Shown here piece after piece: positions 33,212 to 41,169 of a stretch of 64,000 nt of DNA (position 1 is its first letter; each line of letters opens with the position of its first letter). A program made the position numbers and the translations under genes. The notes under the pieces are model-generated. The model ran no database searches. It saw nothing but the letters and a program-made list of their open reading frames with translations, and was not told the DNA's origin. This stretch comes from Runella slithyformis DSM 19594 (GTDB lineage Bacteria; Bacteroidota; Bacteroidia; Cytophagales; Spirosomataceae): assembly GCF_000218895.1 (NCBI RefSeq), contig NC_015703.1, positions 4,105,001-4,169,000 on the forward strand. The letters are read 5' to 3'.

Positions 33212-33558
33212 TCTTTCGGTTTTTTTAGACAGTGTGGTTGCTGCAAACCTAAAAAATGAAACTTAAGAACTCCTTAACATAAAATTATAATTTAATAAAG
33301 AAGCAAGGTCTATTTAACGGCGGGGGGCAATTTTTGCTAAAAAAGCCCCTTACTGCCTTGAATACAACTTTGAGAGAGGAGTTGTGTAAAGAGGTGCAGT
33401 TTGAAAAAAGATGGAAAAGTAACCCTGCGAAGAGTTATCCATGAACATCAGTTAACATTTTACAGACCCTGACCCAAGGCAGCGATAACCGCTGCTTTGG
33501 GATGTATTTTGACTCAATACAGTATCTGATTTTAACGACACACGGGGAAAGAAACGAC
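33212..33558. other. Intergenic region with a 12-bp hairpin
   Basis: This gap of about 350 bp holds the element above and an inverted repeat, CCCAAGGCAGCG (33473-33484) with CGCTGCTTTGGG (33490-33501), all 12 positions paired if one G-U is allowed. There is no T-run on either strand. It might be a terminator without a T-tract, a protein site or part of a leader. No protein-coding frame stands out. Confidence 0.4.
33259..33278 (-). promoter_or_regulatory. Shared 20-bp element upstream of the universal stress gene
   Basis: AAACTTAAGAACTCCTTAAC. On the gene strand it is again a TTAAG-N6-TTAAG tandem with an 11-bp period. It lies 48-67 bp before the start codon, almost the same distance as the copy at 29991. 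Confidence 0.5.
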
Positions 33559-33921
33559 CTATGCAATTTTTACAATCTCTCCGTTGATGGAGTATTTTGT
33601 CACAAGTTCTTTGGCAAAATTAAGATTACCGGGAGGCGTCATTAAAAATAAACGACCGCCTTTCTGGCTCACCAACATACTTAACAGACGAAGTTTTGAA
33701 ACAATTTTGTCCGGGCTGTCTCCCTTAAGAATAATTTCAAAGTAAGATTGCTCCAAAAGTTGTTTTCCCGTAACATCGGGAATAAATCGTTCATCATCAT
33801 TTTGACGCTCATACGCGATAGGGACCTCAAAACCTTCCATGTTGGCGCGGATTTGTTCATATCCTTTGCGTTTGACCCATTCAACTACGACGGGGATATA
33901 CGATTGCTTGCTCACACTCAT
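33559..33921 (-). CDS. Conserved-looking protein of unknown function
   Basis: 120 residues, soluble, no signal. The N-terminus has YIPVVVEWVKRKGYEQI, the middle FIPDVTGKQLLEQSYFE, and the end a helix-strand pair with GGRLFLMTPPGNLNFAKEL. The GGRLF...TPPGNL stretch recalls proteins that bind a phosphate or nucleotide but I cannot name a family. It may be a chromosomal accessory gene. The 3' neighbour is the universal stress gene. No operon is evident. Confidence 0.65.
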   Translation of the reverse strand: MSVSKQSYIPVVVEWVKRKGYEQIRANMEGFEVPIAYERQNDDERFIPDVTGKQLLEQSYFEIILKGDSPDKIVSKLRLLSMLVSQKGGRLFLMTPPGNLNFAKELVTKYSINGEIVKIA

Positions 33922-34362
33922 AATTTAAAAAAAATAAAAGTTTATGGTCTGCTGGAGGCAGGGCAGAATTTTTTCAGTTTCTGACATAACAACTGCAAAC
34001 GTAAGGATAAGAAAACTAATTTATAGAATATGGACTCCACGACTTAAGACGGCGCAGTGTTTGCGAACGATAATGTTATCGTTGACCGAATGGTTTGGCT
34101 ACTACGGCAAGGAAGCCTCTCAAAAGGTCTGACTGACGTAGAGGAGTTAAATGTAATGGCTTCTAAGGTGTTGGTTTTTAGAGTATAACATAAAATCGAG
34201 AGTTGCCTGATGCTGCGTAAGAATGAACAGCAACTTAAGGAAGCCTTGACACAAGAGTTGGTTTGTAAACGAAAACGATGCCTGTTTTCCGGGGGTAATG
34301 AGCAAAGGAAACAGTAAACGGACGATTAGTTATGCAAAATTACGCCAAAAAGTAGAATAACA
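33922..34362. other. Intergenic region, no supported gene
   Basis: About 440 bp between the AraC gene's 3' end and the upstream side of the 33559 gene. A 35-codon frame from 34210 (MLRKNEQQLKEALTQ) lacks support. Possibly a decayed gene, but I could not match any family. It must hold the promoter of the 33559 gene, though I see no clear consensus. Confidence 0.4.
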
Positions 34363-35235
34363 CTAAACAAAGGTTCGGGTTCCTGAATAATTCTCCCTAA
34401 ATTCTTTCGGAGTACACCGGTGTTTTTTCTTAAATACCCGATTAAAGTAAGATAAATTGTTGAAACCGCACCGAAATGACACTTCTGCAATGGTAAGTGT
34501 AGTATCGATCAAAAGCCGGGAAGCATGTCCTAATCGGATGTCATTGAGGCTGTCGATAAATGTTTTGCCGGTCCTTTTTTTTATGAACCTGCTAAACCCC
34601 ACTTCCGTCATATTGACTATTTTTGACATGTCTTCCAATGATATATTTTTATCGTAATTGGCCTTCATAAACTCAAAGGCTTTTTCGATGCGTCGGCTGT
34701 TGTACGTAAAATTTTCGTTAACAAAGGTTGAGCTCGTCAACGTCCGCATATTACGGCATATAGAAAGGTCGTGCAGGATTGAAATCAATTCTAATACGGA
34801 ATCAAATCCGTTCTTTTGCTTGAGGGCAATTATTCGAGGTTTAATAAAAGCAATGGTTTCCGAAGAAAAGGAGATGCCGCGCGCCGCGCGCTCCAGCATG
34901 GTTCGAATAAAACACAACTGATTTCGACGGAGAAATTTCTCGTCAAACAGGTCACGGTGAAACTGAATGGTGATCTCATGAATGGTGCCTCCGGTAAATT
35001 CATTGGTAAACCAACCATGCGGAAGATTGGAGCCGACCAACACTAACTCCGCTTCCTGAATCACTTCAATGCTATCGCCTACGATCCGTTTAGCCCCTTT
35101 GGCATGCTCAATGAAATTCAGTTCAAACTCCTCATGATGGTGGAGGGGGAAATCAAACCGGTCTTTTACCCGAGCGAAAACCATAAAACAGTCATTGTCA
35201 GTAAGTGGGGTGATCTCGTGATAAATAATGCTCAT
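34363..35235 (-). CDS. AraC-family transcriptional regulator with cupin N-terminus
   Basis: 290 residues. The N-terminal half is an AraC_binding cupin (FDFPLHHHEEFELNFI, with the HHH that begins the barrel). The C-terminal about 100 residues are two helix-turn-helix units, NISLEDMSKIVNMTEVGFSRFIKK and later TIAEVSFRCGFNNLSYF-type helix, then TPKEFRE. Such regulators respond to a small ligand, often a sugar. It lies divergent to the second AraC gene. Three copies of a near-identical 10-bp motif occur in the 430 bp between them, but which regulator they serve is unknown. No pathway gene is adjacent. Confidence 0.92.
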   Translation of the reverse strand: MSIIYHEITPLTDNDCFMVFARVKDRFDFPLHHHEEFELNFIEHAKGAKRIVGDSIEVIQEAELVLVGSNLPHGWFTNEFTGGTIHEITIQFHRDLFDEKFLRRNQLCFIRTMLERAARGISFSSETIAFIKPRIIALKQKNGFDSVLELISILHDLSICRNMRTLTSSTFVNENFTYNSRRIEKAFEFMKANYDKNISLEDMSKIVNMTEVGFSRFIKKRTGKTFIDSLNDIRLGHASRLLIDTTLTIAEVSFRCGFNNLSYFNRVFKKKHRCTPKEFRENYSGTRTFV

Positions 35236-35669
35236 TAAGTATACAAAAGGGATAAAACAGCCTTGGTATCAAATATGTCCCAAAATTACAACTATTCCTG
35301 AGGAAAAAATGACGGAAATTACTATATGTCTTGAGATTGCCCTTCAAATACGTGCCGAACCGGAGGTTTGTGAATTGTATTATTCATACTATGAAATTGA
35401 ATATTATGATGGATATAAGCAAATGTTTATCAGCCCGAAGGATAATAAATGCACAAGATTATGGTAAAAAGGAAGGTATGTCCAAATCGTTTTCATATGG
35501 GCAGGAATCTTTTCATATATGTCAAAATTCTTTTCCCCAAAGTTTTTTATTATTAAAATGTACCAAAAAGGTATAAAAATTTGTTTTATTTGTCAAAAAG
35601 TATTCCAATACGAATATATTGAGACTGCTTTAGAAGTATACAATGTTATGAAAAATAAACCTTCGTTAT
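35236..35669. other. AT-rich divergent intergenic region with a repeated ATGTCmAAA motif
   Basis: Between divergent AraC genes. ATGTCCCAAAATTA (35275-35288), ATGTCCAAATC (35478-35488) and ATGTCAAAATTC (35519-35530) share a core. TTTTCATAT occurs twice near the last two. The frame 35228-35467 has no support. This is the probable control region of one or both AraC genes. Confidence 0.4.
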
Positions 35670-36506
35670 ATGAGCACGATTCATAATCCTAATGTTACAT
35701 TCAAAGGTACTACGCTTACTCTCGATAAGGGGCTGGATGCAGAGTTCATTATAATGTCAGGGAAAATCTTATTACCTGCCGTTGAGGAGGGGTTTACCTG
35801 TTTATGGGAATCTTCAGAGCTGGTAAGAGTGTATCGTGCCCGGCAGATTACCCAAGCCAAAACCCAATTTCTTTCTTTTAGGGAAGAAAAAATTGAGATA
35901 GAACCCTTAAAAAAATACAGAACGGTTCGGTTGCTTAAGATTTCCATTTCGACGGAATGGCTGACAGAAAATAATCTCTCAGATTCGTTTTCACAAATCA
36001 AAAATCTGTATGATTTTGTTTCGTTGCCGTCTTTTTATGAGTCGTTGGATGCTCAGTTGCTGGGGCTTGTTCGAAATTCCGATCCCGCTCGTCTGAACAG
36101 TAACCTGCGATTGAAAAGTGCCCTTTTCAGCTATCTTAATTCTTACTTTGAAGTATTGAGAAGCCCTAAGGTCCTAAAAAATGACCGTCTTAAGATTGAG
36201 TGGGTTGTTAATAATTATATGCTTCAATTTGAGCAGCCCATTCCGACAATTACGGAACTCAGCGAACAGTTGAGCATGAGCGAAAGTAAGTTCAAGTACC
36301 TTTTTAAAGAAGCCTTTGGCATGCCGTTTTACCAGTATTATCAACAAAAACGTATGCAGCAGGCCGCTGAATGGTTAAAATCGGGTGAGTTGAATGTCAC
36401 GGGCGTTTCTCAAAAACTCGGTTATAGCCACCCCATTAAATTTATCGGGCAATTCAAAAAATTATTTGGGGTTACGCCCCTTCGTTATGCCAAAGGGAAA
36501 GAATAA
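35670..36506 (+). CDS. AraC-family transcriptional regulator, orphan N-terminus
   Basis: 278 residues. The last about 100 form the AraC DNA-binding domain: TITELSEQLSMSESKFKYLFKE, then NVTGVSQKLGYSHPIKFIGQF and FGVTPLRYAKG. The N-terminal 170 residues resemble no cupin I can name, although KTQFLSFREEKIEIEPLKKY has strand-like periodicity. Bacteroidota AraC proteins of this type often regulate ferric-siderophore or sugar genes, but no target is marked here. It is transcribed towards recR, with 78 bp between. Confidence 0.9.
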   Translation: MSTIHNPNVTFKGTTLTLDKGLDAEFIIMSGKILLPAVEEGFTCLWESSELVRVYRARQITQAKTQFLSFREEKIEIEPLKKYRTVRLLKISISTEWLTENNLSDSFSQIKNLYDFVSLPSFYESLDAQLLGLVRNSDPARLNSNLRLKSALFSYLNSYFEVLRSPKVLKNDRLKIEWVVNNYMLQFEQPIPTITELSEQLSMSESKFKYLFKEAFGMPFYQYYQQKRMQQAAEWLKSGELNVTGVSQKLGYSHPIKFIGQFKKLFGVTPLRYAKGKE

Positions 36507-36542
36507 GGTTCATGTTTAGTATGAGCAGGCACCGGGATTTTG

Positions 36543-36550
36543 TATTTTTG
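36543..36550 (+). promoter_or_regulatory. -7 element of recR
   Basis: TATTTTTG matches TAnnTTTG exactly and lies 35 bp before the recR ATG. A TTTA 24 bp upstream is a poor -33 element. Confidence 0.5.
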
Positions 36551-36584
36551 TCAAAGAATTGTGGTGTTGCTATTTTATACTAAT

Positions 36585-37190
36585 ATGAATTTTCCCTCAA
36601 AATTAATAGAACAGGCGGTAGGTGAAGTGTCAAAGCTGCCGGGCATTGGTAAAAAAAGTGCTTTACGGATTGTACTTCACTTACTCAAACGTAGTGAAAA
36701 CGAAACTCAGTCGTTGGCTGACGCGTTGGTGGCAGTCCGAACCCAAATTCAGTACTGTCGAAAATGTCATAATATTTCAGACAGTGAGCTGTGCAGCATC
36801 TGTTTAAGCCCCAAACGCGATGCCTCGGTGGTCTGTGTCGTACAGGATAGCCGTGATGTGCTGGCCATCGAAAACACCGGGCAGTATACCGGCCTTTATC
36901 ACGTACTTGGAGGAATCATTTCACCCCTTGAGGGGGTCAGTCCCGGCGATTTAAAAATAGAATCTCTTCTGCAACGGCTTAAACATGCCCCTGAAGTCAG
37001 GGAAATTATACTGGCCCTCAGTCCGACGATGGAAGGTGATACAACTTCCTTTTATCTGCAAAAAAAGCTAAGGCCGTTTTCGTTGAAAATTTCAACTATT
37101 GCCCGCGGTATCCCCATCGGTGGGGATCTTGAATACGCCGATGAAATCACATTGGGTCGAAGTATAGTGAGTAGAATCAATTACGATTAG
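36585..37190 (+). CDS. recR: Recombination protein RecR
   Basis: 201 residues from the ATG at 36585, the usual RecR length. A TTG 45 bp upstream in frame is not used. It shows the N-terminal helix-hairpin-helix (SKLPGIGKKSALRIV), the four-cysteine zinc finger CRKCHNISDSELCSIC, and the Toprim domain (VVCVVQDSRDVLAIENTGQY). C-terminal Walker-B-like phrases such as TIARGIPIGGDLEYADE are typical. RecR with RecO (and RecF) loads RecA at gaps during repair. It is a single gene here. Confidence 0.97.
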   Translation: MNFPSKLIEQAVGEVSKLPGIGKKSALRIVLHLLKRSENETQSLADALVAVRTQIQYCRKCHNISDSELCSICLSPKRDASVVCVVQDSRDVLAIENTGQYTGLYHVLGGIISPLEGVSPGDLKIESLLQRLKHAPEVREIILALSPTMEGDTTSFYLQKKLRPFSLKISTIARGIPIGGDLEYADEITLGRSIVSRINYD

Positions 37191-37343
37191 TATTTTCATC
37201 TCTAAAAGCCACCCTATTGGGCCTTCCTTCCTGTGGCACACAGGGAGAGGTGGGTTAAATAATGTCAGTTATGTCAGTAGAAACAGACTGTTGGTCGCTT
37301 ATTTGACAAGATTTAATCCTATCCAGGCTTGCCAGAGTACCAG

Positions 37344-37721
37344 ATGAAAAATTTTGCTCACTACACCGTCGAGGACTTTGCAGCCGAACCGCTGTTCATT
37401 CAGTGGGTGCAGCAACCTGATGATGTAGAACTGAGTAATTTTTGGCAAGTTTGGCTAACCAATCACCCCTACAAATCAGACGAGATCGCCGAAGCAAGAA
37501 CGCTGGTGGGGCAGTTTTCGGACGCCTACATGGGGATGACCTCTCAGGAAATGCGTACGCTTTGGAAGAGAGTGATTGAGTCTGTTCACACCATCCCTGA
37601 AATTGATCCGCTCGACCAAGAAGTAAAACCTCTGGCTTCCGCTTTTTACCTGACCCGCTGGTTGATTGCCCTCTTTGTAGGATTGGCATTAGTGGGTTGG
37701 ATCCTCCGGAAAATTTATTAG
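37344..37721 (+). CDS. FecR-like anti-sigma N-terminal fragment with one membrane helix
   Basis: 125 residues from the ATG at 37344. The N-terminal part (YTVEDFAAEPLFIQWVQQ, FWQVWLTNHP) resembles the cytoplasmic anti-sigma domain of Bacteroidota FecR proteins. A single helix (LTRWLIALFVGLALVGWIL) ends the protein at RKIY. The usual periplasmic FecR and DUF4974 domains (about 200 residues) are absent, and no continuation is found in other frames over the following 80 bp. It lies 318 bp upstream of a TonB-dependent receptor, the normal place for such anti-sigma factors, but no ECF sigma gene is in the window. It may be a minimal regulator or a remnant. Confidence 0.7.
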   Translation: MKNFAHYTVEDFAAEPLFIQWVQQPDDVELSNFWQVWLTNHPYKSDEIAEARTLVGQFSDAYMGMTSQEMRTLWKRVIESVHTIPEIDPLDQEVKPLASAFYLTRWLIALFVGLALVGWILRKIY

Positions 37722-38039
37722 CTAAAGAATGCACTGACCTGATTAAACGTCGGTCTATAGGCATATTTTGTCGACGAAATGTTGAAATAATACAAAAAAT
37801 AATTTGATTACTTGTAATATACTCAGCTCTACAAGTGCCTTAGAACTTAAAAATAGTCAAAAAAATACGCAAAAATTTATGTTCGGAAACGTTCCCGGTA
37901 ACGATTGCGTAAAATATTTTCACTTAAATTTTGCTTAACTTAAAGAATACCCCTAAACTCAGCATCTACAAATTTTGAATAGTTACTATAGAAACCAAAA
38001 ATAATTACATTTTAACCTATTTCAATTTTATTAAAAACT
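37722..38039. other. Long AT-rich leader of the SusC gene
   Basis: About 320 bp, very AT-rich. It has an ACTTAAATTTTGCTTAAC phrase (37922-37939) with an 11-bp CTTAA spacing similar in form to the elements at 29991 and 33259 but only a partial match. I see no exact TAnnTTTG -7 element and no open frame. Long leaders are common before SusC genes. Confidence 0.4.
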
Positions 38040-41000
38040 ATGAGGAGATTCTCTACTTTGTGCAGTGTGTGGGTAGTTGCTGCGGTGTTAAGTACATCCA
38101 TGGTAATGGCTTACACCCCACCGACAAAAGGCAGTGGCGGTAAGACTATCGCAACTGTAAACGCTGACAAAACTGTTAGCGGGAAAGTGTTATCATCGGA
38201 AGATAATGCACCGCTTCCGGGCGTAAGTATAGTGGTAAAAGGGACTACTACAGGAACCAATACCGATGGCGACGGTAATTTTAAAGTCAATGTAGCCGGC
38301 GATAATGCTGTATTGGTCTTTTCAGCGGTAGGATTTGAGAAGCAGGAGGTTACGGTGGGTAATCGTTCGACTATTAATATAACTCTCGCCACTGACCAAA
38401 AATCACTCAATGAAGTGGTCGTAGTAGGATACGGTACTCAAAAGAAAAGCCAAATGACAGGGGCGATATCGCAAGTTACCGCCAAGCAAATTACAGAAAT
38501 GCCTTTAACTAACCTGGGACAAGCGTTACAAGGTCGTGCAGCCGGTGTTGACGTTTCACAGTCAGGTTCTAAGCCGGGGGCAGCTCCAAGGATATTAATT
38601 CGTGGTCGTAGATCATTTAATGCCGGAAATGACCCTCTGTATGTGGTTGACGGAATACCGCTGTCAGCGGGTTATGAGGATATCAATCCCAACGATATCC
38701 AATCCATCGAAGTTTTGAAAGATGCCACTGCCACTGCCATCTATGGTGCCAGAGGTGCCAACGGCGTTGTTTTAGTGACCACAAAAAGAGGTGGGACCAA
38801 AGGAAAAACAACGGTAACGCTTGATACCTACGCCGGTACATCAAATGCCTACAGTAAATTAGAGCTCTTTTCGGGACCTGAATTTGCAGAATACGTAAGA
38901 GAAGCCTACAGAGCTACCGGGCTGTACAGAGATGCGGCGGGAAATCCTGTTCCAACGGGAGTTGCCGATCCGGTAGCTGATGCCAAAGTTGCCGTTTTGG
39001 GTGGTGATCCTAATGTTGCGGCCGGGATTGCGGCGGGAAGAAATACCCAGTACCAGGATTTAATCCTCAGAACAGGATTGATGCAAAATCACACCATTGG
39101 TATCCAGGGAGGAAACGAAAGAACTTCATTTTATATCTCCGGTGGTTTTTTCCAGGATAAGGGTATCACAAAGCTGTTAGATTTTACCCGGAATTCGCTT
39201 CGTGCAAATATTGACCACCAAGTAAATAAAAGACTGAAAGTGGGTATCTCAAGTTATTTGATGTATTCGATCCGAAATGGTGAAAACTTAAACCCTTACG
39301 GAAATACCCTTAATGCTAATCCTCTTGGTGCCGCTTATAATGCCGACGGTTCTTTGGTTTTTGAACCTACAAACGATGCTCTTTTGTCTAACCCTCTATC
39401 TGAGGTAGAACCGGGGGTTAATATTGACAACACCAAGAAATACAGAATTTTCAATTCGATCTATGCAGAAGTAAAAATACTTGATGGTTTAACTTACCGT
39501 CTGAATTTTGGTCCTGACTTTACGATATCACGTTGGGGACGTTTTATCGGTTCTGAAACCAACGCTCGTCGTCGTGGTGATGCGCAGGCATTCAACGAGA
39601 ATCGTTTTGGATTCAACTACACAATGGAAAACATTGTGAATTACAATAAAAACTTCGGAAAACATAGTTTGAATGTAACGGGAGTACAATCTATTCAAAA
39701 GGATAATTTTGAAAGATACAGAGCTGAAGTTCAGGGAGTACCGGCTCAGGCACAATCGTTTTACAGCTTAAATTCGGGTACACAGGTTTTGGGAGTTCAA
39801 TCCTCACTTACCGAATGGACCATTGCCTCATTAATGGGTCGGGTAAACTATTCATTTGATGACAAGTATTTGCTGACCGTAACAATGCGTCGTGACGGTT
39901 CGAGCCGTTTCGGTGATAATACCAAATATGGTAACTTCCCGGGGGTAGCCGTTGGTTGGAATATCACCAATGAACCCTTTATGAAAAATGTTACGTTTGT
40001 AGAGATGTTAAAACTCCGCGGTGGTTGGGGTAAAGTAGGTAACCAAGGGGTTGCTCCGTATCAAACACAGGGACTATTGGCACGAACCACGTATGCTTTT
40101 GGAACAACGGGAGCCTTCGGGTTCAGACCGGGTACAATCAGTAACCCTAACTTAAGATGGGAATCTACGGCCACTGCCAACATCGGTTTAGATTTTGCTC
40201 TTTTCCGCGGGCGTGTTCAGGGTTCATTGGAGTTTTATGAAACAAACACCAAAAGTCTTCTCTTAAACGATTTTCTGCCGGGCTCAGTTGGGTTTAACTT
40301 CTTCAGCAACAACGTGGGTCATACCAGAAATAAAGGTATTGAGTTAGGATTGACAACCGTAAACGTTAATACCAAAAGTGGATTTAAGTGGACCACAGAC
40401 TTCCAGTTTACCCGAAACAGAGAGGAAATCGTTGAATTGTACAATGGTAAAATTGATGACTTAGGTAACAGATGGTTTATCGGGCAGCCGCTAAATACGT
40501 ATTTTGACTTCAAAAAAGCAGGAATCTGGCAAACTAACGAAGCCGATCTGGCTAAATCGTACGGTTCTGAGGTGGGACAAATCAAAGTGCAGGATACAGA
40601 TGGTGACGGTAGAATTACCGCAGCTGACCGAGTAATTATCGGAAACGATGTGCCTAAGTGGTCGGGCGGTCTTACCAATCGCTTTGAATTTAAAGGCTTT
40701 GACTTGAGCTTCTTCCTGTTTGGTCGTTTCGGTAATACCATTTTGTCCGGATTCCACAGAAACCAATTGCAACTTGCCGGTCGCTATCAGCAAATAAAGG
40801 TGGACTATTGGACTCCTAATAACCCTACCAATGAGTTTCCGCGTCCAAAAAGCAATCAGGAGTTTCCGGTGTATAACTCAACACTCTTTTACTATGACGG
40901 TACGTTCGTTAAGCTGAGAAACATCAATTTTGGCTATACGTTCACTAATACTATTGCAAAGAAAGTCGGTGCTGAGTCGGTGCGTTTGTATGCATCAATC

Positions 41001-41156
41001 CAACAACCGAAAATCTGGTCGTCTTACCTGACCAAATATAATGGTGTAGATCCTGAGGCGGCTATTACAGGTTCCCCAACGGGTACAACTGAAGTAAACA
41101 GTGGAGTTACCCCCTCTACTACAGTAACTACATTTGGTTTAAACATTAAATTCTAA
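38040..41156 (+). CDS. SusC/RagA-family TonB-dependent outer-membrane receptor
   Basis: 1038 residues. A signal peptide (about 1-24) is followed by the carboxypeptidase-regulatory-like domain (VSGKVLSSEDNAPLPGVSIVVKG), the TonB-box region EVVVVGYGTQKK and the plug (ALQGRAAGVDVSQSG, YVVDGIPLSAGYEDINP). A beta-barrel of about 800 residues follows, ending TVTTFGLNIKF with C-terminal Phe for the Bam machinery. It takes up an oligosaccharide or peptide using TonB energy, with the SusD lipoprotein at 41170. No glycoside hydrolase follows, so the substrate cannot be guessed. Confidence 0.96.
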   Translation: MRRFSTLCSVWVVAAVLSTSMVMAYTPPTKGSGGKTIATVNADKTVSGKVLSSEDNAPLPGVSIVVKGTTTGTNTDGDGNFKVNVAGDNAVLVFSAVGFEKQEVTVGNRSTINITLATDQKSLNEVVVVGYGTQKKSQMTGAISQVTAKQITEMPLTNLGQALQGRAAGVDVSQSGSKPGAAPRILIRGRRSFNAGNDPLYVVDGIPLSAGYEDINPNDIQSIEVLKDATATAIYGARGANGVVLVTTKRGGTKGKTTVTLDTYAGTSNAYSKLELFSGPEFAEYVREAYRATGLYRDAAGNPVPTGVADPVADAKVAVLGGDPNVAAGIAAGRNTQYQDLILRTGLMQNHTIGIQGGNERTSFYISGGFFQDKGITKLLDFTRNSLRANIDHQVNKRLKVGISSYLMYSIRNGENLNPYGNTLNANPLGAAYNADGSLVFEPTNDALLSNPLSEVEPGVNIDNTKKYRIFNSIYAEVKILDGLTYRLNFGPDFTISRWGRFIGSETNARRRGDAQAFNENRFGFNYTMENIVNYNKNFGKHSLNVTGVQSIQKDNFERYRAEVQGVPAQAQSFYSLNSGTQVLGVQSSLTEWTIASLMGRVNYSFDDKYLLTVTMRRDGSSRFGDNTKYGNFPGVAVGWNITNEPFMKNVTFVEMLKLRGGWGKVGNQGVAPYQTQGLLARTTYAFGTTGAFGFRPGTISNPNLRWESTATANIGLDFALFRGRVQGSLEFYETNTKSLLLNDFLPGSVGFNFFSNNVGHTRNKGIELGLTTVNVNTKSGFKWTTDFQFTRNREEIVELYNGKIDDLGNRWFIGQPLNTYFDFKKAGIWQTNEADLAKSYGSEVGQIKVQDTDGDGRITAADRVIIGNDVPKWSGGLTNRFEFKGFDLSFFLFGRFGNTILSGFHRNQLQLAGRYQQIKVDYWTPNNPTNEFPRPKSNQEFPVYNSTLFYYDGTFVKLRNINFGYTFTNTIAKKVGAESVRLYASIQQPKIWSSYLTKYNGVDPEAAITGSPTGTTEVNSGVTPSTTVTTFGLNIKF

Positions 41157-41169
41157 AGTATTAATCATC

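Noticed and set aside
34210-34317. 35-codon frame starting MLRKNEQQLKEALTQ
   Set aside because: No promoter, terminator or family support; composition and length are compatible with chance.
35228-35467. Plus-strand frame of 79 codons between the AraC genes
   Set aside because: AT-rich chance frame with no signal or family look; the region is better explained as control DNA.
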